DNA from: Opitutaceae bacterium
Lineage (GTDB): Bacteria; Verrucomicrobiota; Verrucomicrobiia; Opitutales; Opitutaceae
Assembly: GCA_015075305.1 (NCBI GenBank)
Contig: JABTUS010000002.1
Location: 124,001-188,000 of the forward strand
Length of the DNA stretch: 64,000 bases
Direction: 5' to 3'
Below, piece by piece: positions 28,098 through 37,100 of the stretch. The translations under genes and the position numbers were made by a program. Position 1 is the stretch's first letter. Every line of letters starts with the position of its first letter. Under the pieces are notes generated by a model. It did no database searches. It was given only the letters and a program-made list of their open reading frames with translations, and was not told the DNA's origin.

Positions 28098-28596
28098 GGG
28101 GAAGGTTCCCTTTCAGCAGTTTCCGCGAAGTGAATTCCTTCCATTGAGAATCGCTCACGCTGCATTCTGGCACCAATGAGCATCCAATCGCTGTCGCGGG
28201 CCGCTTGCGCCATATCTCTGGCCATCCCAGCCCCGTGCGCATCTGAAAGCAAGCGTACCAAGGCGACGCAGATCGCGGACTGGAAACAAAGAATCTGCTT
28301 GTTCATGTTCCAAGTCGGGCAGGGTGGGTGCCGGTGCTGGTTTCTGTGCGATCTCGATTTCGACGCGACCGTTCGGTGTGAGACAGTACTCTTTCACCAT
28401 GCGCTCTACCACGCTTAAGCGCTCAATCGCTGGCACTATTCTCTCGGTAGCCCAACTGCGGCCTTCGGTCCTGCGAAGTCGGGCCGCGTTGTGGGATGCG
28501 GTAGCTGGCTCCAGCTCAAAGGGCAGATCGTGTCAGGTATGGCTGCATAAAGGTGACAGGAATCGGGCTTGCATCCTGAAACCCCGTCGAACCGAT
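28098..28596. other. 499-base gap with promoter copy 3 and a long imperfect hairpin
   Basis: It contains the element at 28383-28445 and an imperfect inverted repeat at 28451-28495 (CCCAACTGCGGCC against GGCCGCGTTGTGGG, two single-base bulges, inner TTCG/CGAA pairing). The hairpin lies about 100 bases after the stop of the upstream propeller gene and may end that transcript, although no T-tract follows. About 280 bases between the predicted transcription start and the sigma gene contain a weak 90-codon frame (28034-28306) that I do not support. Confidence 0.5.
28383..28445 (-). promoter_or_regulatory. Regulon promoter element copy 3 (ECF sigma/FecR/TonB operon)
   Basis: Toward the sigma gene: GAGAGAATAGTG-n7-TTGAG at 28445-28422, 7 bases, GCGTGGT at 28414-28408, 18 bases, GTACTGT at 28389-28383 (TACTGT as -10). 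The first box fits the consensus very well. The inferred transcript has an unusually long leader (about 280 bases or more). Confidence 0.7.
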
Positions 28597-30699
28597 TCAT
28601 CTCGTGGGTGGCGACAAGCGTGGCTCGCGCTCCAGCTTATCTCGGTCGAGCACCACGAAGCTGCTCGCTTGCCTCCCAGCTAGATACAGGTATCGATCCG
28701 TCACTGCCAGGCCGTAGGCCATCTTGATCCGTCGGTCCTGAATGAAGTATCGCATCACGGGATGGTCGGGGTCGCGCACGTCAATCGCCGCCATCGAATC
28801 GTTGGTCGAGTTGATCACGTACGCAGTGCCTTCCCGCACGGATATTCGACCGGGCCCGCGCAGGCCTGGATCTGTGAAACGGCTCCTCAATCTCAACCTT
28901 CCAAAGTCCGATATATCGTAAACCGAGACAGTACCGGCGTTGTAGGCGACCGCGTAGAGGAAACTCCCATCTGCCGCGAGGGCACATGTGCCCTTCAATC
29001 GCTCGCGGTCGTAGTCACGATCTACGATCACCGGATGACGGGGATCAGCGATGTCCACAGCGATCACTGATGAGCCTGGGCCATAGCCGGCGAGATAAAG
29101 CATCTGTCCGTGCGGCAATACGGCGAAAGCGCCGTCGCCGGTATGGAATTCCGCCAGGACACCGGGAGTAGCGGGATCAGCGAGATCCAGAACATAGACC
29201 TTGCTTTCCGAAGCGTGGGTCACAAATGCGAGCGAACCCTGGAATGCGATCTTCCGCAGCCGCGTGTAGCTCGACCGTGTCGTCTCCAGGACAGCCCCTT
29301 CTCCACCGACGCGGAGTGCACTCCGCCTCACGGGTCGTGAGGGATCGGAAATATCGTAGAAGCTCACAATGGCGTTGGACATGGAAACCACGGCGAGCAG
29401 GTCACCTTCGGCCGCGACTCCGAAGGGGTCGAGGATATCCGAGGCGCGAATGCTGTGCACCCAACGCGCACTTCCGTCCGACCCGAGCTGGAAGATCGCA
29501 ACATTGCCACCATCGCGGCAGGGTACGTAGGCGTAGCCTCGGTGGACAAGGATGTCCTCGGGTTCGGCCAACTCTCGAAAATTCACTGTCTCGCTCACGA
29601 GCGCCGTGCCGAAATCGCGCTGAGGCGAAGGCGGTGGCGAAATGCCGCCCTGCCGGGCGACCCTGGTCAGCTCGGCCAGTCTAGCCCGCGGGATTACCTG
29701 GCGGACGATGTTGCCCTTCACCGTGCCGGCGATCGCAACCACGAAGTCGGGCGCGTCCAGTCGGATGCCATGATCGAGCCAATCGCCCGACGAGGCTGTG
29801 GGCAGCGCGCCCAAACTCACCCAGTTTTTTCCGTAGTCGAGAGAGGCATAGATTTCCCGTTCTTCGGTGTAGGTGGAATAAAGCACGGCGCCATAACCGA
29901 TATTGATGAAATCGTCCGCCGAACCGCGGAGCACAGCCACATTTTCCCACCGCTCGCCCAAGTTGCCGCTGCGGTAAACTCGGCCGGCCTGATCGGCCTG
30001 CAGAACATAGGAGGCACCCAAGTATTCGGTGGCGAAAAGCGCACTGTCGCCCAGCTTCTGCTGCCGGTTCCAAGTGCGGCCGTCGTCGGTGCTCTTGAAG
30101 ACCGACCCCTCGAAGCCGTTCAAGACAATGCCGTTTCCGACCCGCATGAAACGATAGAGCGCATCGCTCGAAACGATCCCGAGGTCGACCCAAGTCGCGC
30201 CATCGTCCGTGGAACGATAGACGTGACCGCCGTCGGAATCCGTGTCGTTTGTGAGCAGCGTGCCTGTCTGGGTCACCATGAGCCCGTAGGCGGCGGCCGC
30301 ACCCACGCGATTGCGGTTCGGCGCGGCTGGACGCAGTTGCCGCCAGGTTCCGCCGCCGTCTCCGGTGCCAAAGATCTCCGCGCGATCTGTCAGCAGGTAG
30401 AACGCCTGACGGCCGCGGGCCGCGAGGCAGGTGATGGCATCACGCGTGGGAGAGGCGATCTCGTGCCAGTGCGCTCCGTAATCGGAACTCAGAAAAATCC
30501 GACCAGGATCCGGTTTTCGCGTGGCACAGACCACTGTTCCGTCACCAAGATCACAAATCGCATCGATTCGACCAGCAGAGCCCAGCGATTGAATTTCCCA
30601 GGAAGAAAACGAGGCCCGAATTGCCGCTTCGTCGAGTCCGGTCGCGCCTCGAAGCAGAGCCGCGGCACCACAGAGCAGGAGCAACAGGCAGCATTTCAT
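28597..30699 (-). CDS. Secreted BNR-repeat / LVIVD-repeat double beta-propeller protein
   Basis: ATG 30699 gives 700 residues with a signal peptide (MKCCLLLLLCGAAALL). The N-terminal half carries at least six BNR/Asp-box-type repeats (SSDYGAHWHEI, STDDGATWVDLG, STDDGRTWNRQ, SLDYGKNWVSLG). The C-terminal half carries LVIVD-type repeats (YDISDPSRPV, LDLADPATPG, VDIADPRHPV, YDISDFGRL, IDVRDPDHPV). It follows the SSS symporter gene by only 4 bases. Such propellers serve as binding proteins or, for the BNR half, resemble sialidase-type folds; no catalytic triad was recognised. Confidence 0.7.
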   Translation of the reverse strand: MKCCLLLLLCGAAALLRGATGLDEAAIRASFSSWEIQSLGSAGRIDAICDLGDGTVVCATRKPDPGRIFLSSDYGAHWHEIASPTRDAITCLAARGRQAFYLLTDRAEIFGTGDGGGTWRQLRPAAPNRNRVGAAAAYGLMVTQTGTLLTNDTDSDGGHVYRSTDDGATWVDLGIVSSDALYRFMRVGNGIVLNGFEGSVFKSTDDGRTWNRQQKLGDSALFATEYLGASYVLQADQAGRVYRSGNLGERWENVAVLRGSADDFINIGYGAVLYSTYTEEREIYASLDYGKNWVSLGALPTASSGDWLDHGIRLDAPDFVVAIAGTVKGNIVRQVIPRARLAELTRVARQGGISPPPSPQRDFGTALVSETVNFRELAEPEDILVHRGYAYVPCRDGGNVAIFQLGSDGSARWVHSIRASDILDPFGVAAEGDLLAVVSMSNAIVSFYDISDPSRPVRRSALRVGGEGAVLETTRSSYTRLRKIAFQGSLAFVTHASESKVYVLDLADPATPGVLAEFHTGDGAFAVLPHGQMLYLAGYGPGSSVIAVDIADPRHPVIVDRDYDRERLKGTCALAADGSFLYAVAYNAGTVSVYDISDFGRLRLRSRFTDPGLRGPGRISVREGTAYVINSTNDSMAAIDVRDPDHPVMRYFIQDRRIKMAYGLAVTDRYLYLAGRQASSFVVLDRDKLEREPRLSPPTR

Positions 30700-30703
30700 C
30701 GAC

Positions 30704-32299
30704 CTACCAGTAACGCCAGTAGACCACCACCCACGAGACGGCATAGATGCTGAACCATAGCTTCAGATTTGCATACCATGGCCGGCGCACGCCCTCATCG
30801 TAATGGGCAAGGATCGAAGGTTTCCAGTGGAAGGGTTCACACTTCTCAGGCGGAGGCGGCTCCGTGAGAAGCGAGACCAGTACAATGGCAACCATGATGA
30901 TCACTTCGGCAATGAAAGCCTGGTAGAACCAGTGGAGATTCCAGCCCAAATGGTAATTCAAAAGCACAACACCGCCCTGGATCACGAAGCCACCGAGCAG
31001 GCCAAACAGTGCTCCGGCGTTGTTGGTGCGCTTGTAGAGAATCCCCAGAAAGATAACTGAAATGATCGGAGTTGAGAGAAATGTGATGCTCTGCTGGAAA
31101 TAGAGGAAAATTCCACCGAACTTCACGATCAGCGGAACCGTCAACCCCGCGAGCACGAGCGTGACGCAGGACGCGATTCGCCCAACCCGGATCAGATCCA
31201 GATCGCCCACGCCGGGTCGGAGGGGCCGGTAGATGTTCAATGAAAAGATTGTGGATGTCGAGTTGGCGAGTGCGCTCACCGTTGACATGACCGCTGCCAG
31301 AAATCCGGCGAGGACTATTCCACGCAGGCCCCAATCCGGTGAAAAATGTTTCAATGCAAACGGGAACGCCAGGTCGGGTGTCGCCAGGGCTGGTGCCTGC
31401 TTCATCACATAAATGTAGTGCCAGACCACAAGACCCACGAGGCAGGTCACCAGCGGCCGGAGAAATCCGATGAACCCGGCAAACACGATGCCCATGAGAC
31501 CATCCCACGTCGAGCGTGCGGCAAGCACGCGCTGGATCATCACTTGGTTCGTGGCCTGATAGAAGATGAACAGTCCAAGCGATCCGGCGATGAGCCCCAG
31601 CATCGGCGCAATGCCGTCGCCCGGCGGCCGGTACAGATGAAAGCGATCCGGAGCCGCGAGTTCCATGGCCCTCCACCCTCCCGGCACATGCTTCAGGGAA
31701 ACCCAAAAGAGAAGCAGCCCGCCACCCACCAGCATCGCGCACTGCACCGCATCGGTGTACATGACCGAAATGTACCCGCCCTTGATGGTATAGGCCGCGA
31801 CAAGCGCGATCGTCGCCCAGAGAATGAGATGAAGGTTCCAGCCAGTGAGATCTGAGAGCGCCAGCGCGCCTCCGTAGAGCACGGGCGGCATAAAAATGAA
31901 AATGTACGCAAACAGCATCGTGTAGCTGTAGATGCGCCCGGCGGCCGGTCCGAAGCGTTTCTCCAGAAACTCCGGCATCGTCGAAATACGGTTCTTCAAG
32001 TAAATCGGGATGAAAAAGACCATCAGCAGCGTGTAACACGGCAGGGCAAAAATCTCCCAGTTCGCAATGCTGAGTCCGTGTTGAAAGGCGGCTCCGGCAG
32101 TTCCAACAATCTGTTCACTCGATACGCTTGTCGCAACGAACGCCGCGCCAATAATCCACCATGGGAGCCGTCCCTTGGTGAGGAAGTAGTCGTCGGCAAG
32201 CCTCTTTTCCTTGCGGCCCGCAAACATCCCCACGATGACAACGAAAAGGATTGATCCCCCAATGATCAGAAGATCGAGGTTCGATAGCTGGAAAACCAT
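30704..32299 (-). CDS. Sodium:solute symporter (SSS/SGLT family)
   Basis: ATG 32299 gives 531 residues and about 14 membrane segments. Typical blocks are GRKEKRLADDYFLTKGRLPWWIIGAAFVATSVSSEQ near the N-terminus and FLAAVMSTVSALANSTSTIFSLNIYRP in the middle, the latter containing the sodium-site serines of SSS carriers. SGLT-like members import monosaccharides or sugar acids with sodium. It is flanked by a LmbE deacetylase (12 bases upstream) and a propeller protein (4 bases downstream), consistent with uptake of sugars freed in the periplasm. Confidence 0.9.
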   Translation of the reverse strand: MVFQLSNLDLLIIGGSILFVVIVGMFAGRKEKRLADDYFLTKGRLPWWIIGAAFVATSVSSEQIVGTAGAAFQHGLSIANWEIFALPCYTLLMVFFIPIYLKNRISTMPEFLEKRFGPAAGRIYSYTMLFAYIFIFMPPVLYGGALALSDLTGWNLHLILWATIALVAAYTIKGGYISVMYTDAVQCAMLVGGGLLLFWVSLKHVPGGWRAMELAAPDRFHLYRPPGDGIAPMLGLIAGSLGLFIFYQATNQVMIQRVLAARSTWDGLMGIVFAGFIGFLRPLVTCLVGLVVWHYIYVMKQAPALATPDLAFPFALKHFSPDWGLRGIVLAGFLAAVMSTVSALANSTSTIFSLNIYRPLRPGVGDLDLIRVGRIASCVTLVLAGLTVPLIVKFGGIFLYFQQSITFLSTPIISVIFLGILYKRTNNAGALFGLLGGFVIQGGVVLLNYHLGWNLHWFYQAFIAEVIIMVAIVLVSLLTEPPPPEKCEPFHWKPSILAHYDEGVRRPWYANLKLWFSIYAVSWVVVYWRYW

Positions 32300-32311
32300 G
32301 ACGATTTCCAA

Positions 32312-33019
32312 TCAGGGAAGAACCCGGTAGGCTTTGACGCGATGAAAGGCCTCTTCACGTCGGAACCCCTCGGCGTATTTACAACCACAGTTTAGTCCAC
32401 GAAAGCGCGCCATCACGTCGAGCATGTCCATGATGTCAGCGTCGGAATGCTCCTTCATCGATGCGAGCTGGCTCACATGCCTGCTCAGCATCGCACGCTT
32501 GGTCTCCATGACATCCGTGATGTCCACATACTCCTGAGGCACGAAGTTGATGCCGCTGGGATGGTCCATGTAAAACACCTGACTCAGGCCAAATCGGCAT
32601 GGCGGGCGCTTCGGTCCGGGAATGTTGGGCAATCCCTTCTGATGGTAGGCATCAAACACAAGCTGCCCAACGTAGCGATGATCCGGATGGTAATCATCCG
32701 GACTGTGTGTCAGAATGATGTCTGGATCCGCTTCACGAAGAATATCTATCATCAGATTCCGCTGTGCCTCGTTCGGATAGACACACTCATCATCCACCCC
32801 GCCCCAGATCAACTTGGCGCCGATCAAGTCGGCGCCGGCTTGGGCTTCGGCGTGTCGTGTAGCCGCGAGTTCGGCGGGTCTTGCGTGCAGATCTCCCATG
32901 TTGCCGCTCGTAAAGCACGCATGAAAAATCCTGTGCCCTTGGCGCGCGTACTTGGCCAGGGTGCCGGCACAAAAAATTTCTATGTCGTCAGGGTGAGCCG
33001 CAACAGCGAGAACGTTCAT
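32312..33019 (-). CDS. LmbE/PIG-L family zinc deacetylase
   Basis: The 235-residue protein starts at ATG 33019 (MNVLAVAAHPDD). The zinc motif AHPDDIE (residues 8-14) and the third ligand in YHPDHRYVG are intact, as is the FTSGNMGD block. PIG-L enzymes de-N-acetylate GlcNAc-containing sugars. No signal peptide is visible, so it should act in the cytoplasm, perhaps on an amino sugar brought in by the adjacent symporter. Its start codon follows a terminator-like hairpin by about 3 bases. Confidence 0.88.
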   Translation of the reverse strand: MNVLAVAAHPDDIEIFCAGTLAKYARQGHRIFHACFTSGNMGDLHARPAELAATRHAEAQAGADLIGAKLIWGGVDDECVYPNEAQRNLMIDILREADPDIILTHSPDDYHPDHRYVGQLVFDAYHQKGLPNIPGPKRPPCRFGLSQVFYMDHPSGINFVPQEYVDITDVMETKRAMLSRHVSQLASMKEHSDADIMDMLDVMARFRGLNCGCKYAEGFRREEAFHRVKAYRVLP

Positions 33020-33022
33020 GAA

Positions 33023-33056
33023 CAAAAGGGCCGGCAGGCGAATGCGCTCTGCCGGC
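33023..33056 (-). terminator. Terminator-like hairpin after second TonB receptor gene
   Basis: On the minus strand GCCGGCAG pairs with CTGCCGGC (8-bp perfect stem, 11-base loop; arms 33049-33056 and 33030-33037), followed by CCTTTTGTT. It lies about 22 bases after the receptor stop and directly before the LmbE start codon. The T-run is short, so partial termination or mRNA stabilisation is as likely as full termination. Confidence 0.5.
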
Positions 33057-33078
33057 AATAGAGGGGGATGTCTGGTTT

Positions 33079-36000
33079 TTAGAACTCCAATGTGTTGGTC
33101 ACAGCCCAAGCGGATCCAACCTTGATTCGGTAGGCGGCAGGCGTGCCGTCAGGCTGGGTATTGATTGGGATCAGCTTGTTCTTTCCGAATGCGTTGTCCA
33201 CATTCAGTTGGATTCGCCAGGTGAGCTTCGTATTGATCTTCTTCGAATAACCAATCCAGACGTTGACATTGGTGTCGCGTGGTCCCCAGTAGGGATGCTC
33301 GACATCATAGGTCTCGGACTTTATTCCAGCGATGGTTGCATAGACTGAGGGATAGCCGATCGCGATCTTGTCCTGCCACTGGTACGAACCACCGATATTG
33401 AAGCCTTTGAAACGGCCGCTGGTAAACCGATAATTGGTTATTAGATTGAACCGCCATGGGCGCAGTTCGGCGTTGTTGGTTCCATTGAGAAGCTGGCTCA
33501 GCGACCAAGGGCTCCACACATTCGCATCCCACTGATCCTTCCATGTTGAGCGGCTGGTGCCTGATGTGCGAAGCAATTGACCGCCCGCACTTGTGAAGTA
33601 GGCATTCTCGGCCTCAAGGAACGCCCGAGTGCTCGAACCACCGATATTTGTCTGAACAGCCTTCGTCTTTGCAGCATTCAATGTGATATCCCAGTTGTCA
33701 GTCGGCTTGAGGTAGAGTTCATACTCATATCCTTTCGACTCATTGTCACTGGTTGCAGTCATGCCATCCGGAAGAAACCCGCCGAGGCCTGCCGTCCATG
33801 GCTCATTGTAGTTATTTTGCCAGCGGTAGTCAGACATTGCGGCTTGGCTGCCAATCGGCATTTTCCACGCTTCCCAAAAGGCGGGATTGGTGATGAAAGG
33901 CGAACTGAGTGTGGCCTGAACTGCGGCCTTCTGATCGGCGATGTCCTGTGCCGTCTGAGTAAATACACCATTCACATTGGTGCCATAGTTGTAGCTGGAT
34001 CCCGCATACTTTGGATCGCCCGTCAGACCCGCCTCGAAGCGTTTTGCGGCGACCCACGTGCGCACCACAAGACTTCCTGCAAGCCATGCATTGGCCACAT
34101 TGTAGTTGGCACCGGTGGACAGCGACTCATACTTCGTAACCTTGAGCGCAATCCGGCCATTCATTGCTGAAAGCATGACTCCATAATCCTTCGTTTCACC
34201 CGAGGGCGGAGCAATGGGCACGTTCATGATGTCCACACGGCTGGAGGCGGGTACAAAGTTCTTCGACTTGTTGGCAAAGAGACTGATATTAATGTCGGTC
34301 GGCAAACGTCGGCGAATGAACATGGGAGTATGCACCACTACACTGTAGCTCCGAGTCTGGCCCTTTATGGTGTTGAAGGGTTTCTCTGGAAGCACATACG
34401 AGGGGTCCTGCTCGTTTACTGTGCCGTAGTTCGTTGTCGGCTGAACCTTGGAATAGGACTTTGCGGTATCCTCGCGCCAACCATAAGTGGGAATGACGGT
34501 ATTGTCGAACAGCGAACCCTGGTAAACAAGTATCCTCGATGCCAGGGAGCTTCGCCGTTTGACGGAGCTGGTGAGCAGGGAGTCCATGTCGGGCTCGAAA
34601 TAGAGCGTGTCCACCGGAAGATTGACCCAGCCGACGTAATTGGCGGGATTCTCCGACTGAGTGGAATTCGTGCGCCTCCACGGATCAAACCAAGTTGCCG
34701 CCGGGTTTACGTAACCGTTCGCAGCCGGATCGGTTGGCTTGTTCCATCGGGAATTGAACACCCGCAGTTGCGAACCCGATGCTGGACGCTGGTCAACCGA
34801 AACGGCATTGAGGTTACTGCCTTGAGCTGAGGTGGCATTCGCAAGACTCGAACCAAGATAGCTGATGGTCTGGAACCAACGGTAAGGATCAAGCGCACTG
34901 CCAATGATTGCATCCGGGTCGGCTGTGGCACCCAGAGGAGCAAAGGCGGAGCTTGCCGCGCTCCGCAACTTGCTCTTGTAATCGGTTTCATTGTAGACGC
35001 CGGTAAGCGTATGACGTCCAATGATCTTGGTTAGCCATGATTCACGCAGAACGTCCGTGGCCCGAAATTCGGCAAATGCGGTCGCGCGTTTGGATTCGCG
35101 GCGACTGCCGGAATCGGAGCCACCATAATATGTCGAGGTGGTGATGAATGGGCGACCCACATTCGGATTGGGTGAGCCATCTCCCAAGACCGTGTTTATG
35201 TCGACCGTGATGGCACCGTCAGTTCCATTGTATGGATTATAGTCATTCAGATAGTGATGCTGCTTGTCGTAAACGAGCTCTATGCCCAGGCGGTTTTCGA
35301 AGTAGGTCTGGCTCAGGTGAAGGTTGATTGCCTCAAATTCCTGACGCGTCAACCGATTCGGGCCCGAGATGCCCTTGTTGTAGAAGTCAAAGATTGAGGA
35401 ATCGGTAAGGCTGGCATTCTTGTAAGCGCTGGCGAACGGGAGCTTCGCCGCCGCGGCCGCCTGTTGCTGCTGGGTAATAACAAGCAGCCCGTTCGTCGGC
35501 ATGCCTTGGATGCTCTTGTCAATGGTTCCGTTAGGCGCGAGACCATACTGCTGACCGACATAGAACATGCCTGGAGCGCGGAATGGACCGCTCTGCGTAC
35601 TGGAAGACGGATCAGGGAAAATCGCGTAGCTTCCCTGGTAAAGGCCTGTCAACCATGGCTGGAAGTTGGGACTGCTTGCCGTCATTGAACCAGAGTTGGC
35701 AACGTCCGCGAAGTAGTAGTTGGCGTAGTTGAAATCAAAGGTCCTCTTCGCAAGATTCAGATGCTGATACCCTGCTGTGTTTGCAGGCATCGTTCCGGTC
35801 GCGAACCAGGGAGTTATCCGATCGACCGGAGGCATCGTGTAGGGATTGCGCGCCTTGACTTTCCCCGTTTCAAAATTGGCGCGCAGAGACGTGCTGATCG
35901 ACTTGGTATTGAGAAACTTCGGGTCGTAGCGAAGCGCTCCATAAACGCGCTTGTTGTCGGAAAACGAGGGCTTTTGCTGAAAATAGGTGTAGTCCTTGAG

Positions 36001-36768
36001 CAGGTCGACCCTCATGGCCAACTCGTCCTTCAGAAGAACCTGATTCTTATCCAGCGCGAAGCGCCAGCTGCCATGGCTGCCATAACGTCCGGTAATTGAA
36101 CCGTTGCTCTTCCGCAGATCAGCCTGCTTTAGGCTGGAATTGATGAGACCCGCTGGGCTGCCCAATCCGAAAAGGATGGAATTGGCGCCGCGTTGGATTT
36201 CGATTGTATCGACATTGTACGCGTCCCACGGGATGTCGGACGATTCAAATTCGCGCGTATTGTCCGCAGCACTGAGCCCGCGGATGCGCGTATTAAGATC
36301 CGGTCGCGCCATTTTTCCCCACTCGTAAACGGTCTGACCCGCGCCGTTGCCACCGAAGTTGCCATAGAGTCCTCCCACTTCGGTGCCGGTCGTCATCGTC
36401 AGGAGGCTCTGGGTATTCGTCGCCCCTGTATCCCTCAGAAACTGCGAAGTGACGATCTGAAGGGCTGAACCAATGTCATCAACGTTGGAACGAATGCGAG
36501 TTCCAGCCAGGGTGGTCTTCGCCCGATAGCCTGTCTGGGCCTCTCCGTAGACATTGAACGGCTCAAGACGGACTGTCGCATCTTCCGATGATTCGGTGTC
36601 CTCCGTCGATGCGACGTCGGCAGCAGTAAGCGGCCGAGCGGGTGTCGTGGAGGCGGACCCCGATCCGGGGCTTGCAGCTTGACCCGATAGGGAGACGGCG
36701 GCTGCCGCCGACGCAAGTAGCGCGCAGAGCGGCTGCAGGAATTGCCTGAATCCAAGTATGTTGTTCAT
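33079..36768 (-). CDS. TonB-dependent outer-membrane receptor without STN domain
   Basis: The 1,229-residue protein has a signal peptide, a short Ser/Thr/Ala-rich linker, then the plug (ALQIVTSQFLRDTGATNTQSLL; TIEIQRGANSILFGLGSPAG) and a long barrel ending in VTNTLEF. It closely resembles the 22-26 kb receptor throughout plug and barrel, but begins directly at the plug, so it cannot signal through FecR. Promoter copy 4 lies 75 bases upstream of its start, and a divergent AraC gene is on the other side of that promoter. Probable import of a glycan fragment. Confidence 0.92.
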   Translation of the reverse strand: MNNILGFRQFLQPLCALLASAAAAVSLSGQAASPGSGSASTTPARPLTAADVASTEDTESSEDATVRLEPFNVYGEAQTGYRAKTTLAGTRIRSNVDDIGSALQIVTSQFLRDTGATNTQSLLTMTTGTEVGGLYGNFGGNGAGQTVYEWGKMARPDLNTRIRGLSAADNTREFESSDIPWDAYNVDTIEIQRGANSILFGLGSPAGLINSSLKQADLRKSNGSITGRYGSHGSWRFALDKNQVLLKDELAMRVDLLKDYTYFQQKPSFSDNKRVYGALRYDPKFLNTKSISTSLRANFETGKVKARNPYTMPPVDRITPWFATGTMPANTAGYQHLNLAKRTFDFNYANYYFADVANSGSMTASSPNFQPWLTGLYQGSYAIFPDPSSSTQSGPFRAPGMFYVGQQYGLAPNGTIDKSIQGMPTNGLLVITQQQQAAAAAKLPFASAYKNASLTDSSIFDFYNKGISGPNRLTRQEFEAINLHLSQTYFENRLGIELVYDKQHHYLNDYNPYNGTDGAITVDINTVLGDGSPNPNVGRPFITTSTYYGGSDSGSRRESKRATAFAEFRATDVLRESWLTKIIGRHTLTGVYNETDYKSKLRSAASSAFAPLGATADPDAIIGSALDPYRWFQTISYLGSSLANATSAQGSNLNAVSVDQRPASGSQLRVFNSRWNKPTDPAANGYVNPAATWFDPWRRTNSTQSENPANYVGWVNLPVDTLYFEPDMDSLLTSSVKRRSSLASRILVYQGSLFDNTVIPTYGWREDTAKSYSKVQPTTNYGTVNEQDPSYVLPEKPFNTIKGQTRSYSVVVHTPMFIRRRLPTDINISLFANKSKNFVPASSRVDIMNVPIAPPSGETKDYGVMLSAMNGRIALKVTKYESLSTGANYNVANAWLAGSLVVRTWVAAKRFEAGLTGDPKYAGSSYNYGTNVNGVFTQTAQDIADQKAAVQATLSSPFITNPAFWEAWKMPIGSQAAMSDYRWQNNYNEPWTAGLGGFLPDGMTATSDNESKGYEYELYLKPTDNWDITLNAAKTKAVQTNIGGSSTRAFLEAENAYFTSAGGQLLRTSGTSRSTWKDQWDANVWSPWSLSQLLNGTNNAELRPWRFNLITNYRFTSGRFKGFNIGGSYQWQDKIAIGYPSVYATIAGIKSETYDVEHPYWGPRDTNVNVWIGYSKKINTKLTWRIQLNVDNAFGKNKLIPINTQPDGTPAAYRIKVGSAWAVTNTLEF

Positions 36769-36842
36769 TGGGCAGTGGGGTGTCTGGGTTTTGAAATCTC
36801 AATCAGCACAAGCGGTCACGCATGTGTGATGATTTCCTGATG

Positions 36843-36905
36843 AGAATGCCAGTTTCCAGGCACAACGGCTACGCCTCAACTCTCAAACGCTGACACTATT
36901 ATCTC
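36843..36905 (-). promoter_or_regulatory. Regulon promoter element copy 4 (second TonB receptor; divergent to AraC gene)
   Basis: Toward the receptor: GAGATAATAGTG-n7-TTGAG at 36905-36882, 7 bases, GCGTAGC at 36874-36868, 18 bases, GCATTCT at 36849-36843 (CATTCT as -10). This is the copy closest to the consensus. The predicted start is near 36836, a leader of about 68 bases. The remaining 195 bases up to the AraC gene show a small GGGTC/GACCC hairpin (36961-36981) and nothing else recognised. Confidence 0.8.
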
Positions 36906-37100
36906 ACCTCGCAATTTCAGCCCAGAGACTGACCACCGCACGCGGAACAAATCACTGGATGGGTCGCAAAAAAGCGGACCCGTGTGAGCTTCCCGCCTCA
37001 AGATTTGCCCAAGTTTGCGCACTGTGTCAGGAGTTCAACGCAAGCACCTTCATCCTGCCTTGCCATTCGAAATCGACGATGAAAGCCTCTCGAAACATCG

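Noticed and set aside
28034-28306. 90-codon frame in the leader before the ECF sigma gene
   Set aside because: It overlaps the start of the sigma reading frame, lacks a convincing ribosome-binding site and has no known family.
22252-36768. Search for a SusD-like lipoprotein beside either TonB receptor
   Set aside because: No SusD-type helical lipoprotein is encoded near either receptor; neighbours are sulfatases, FecR and a deacetylase.
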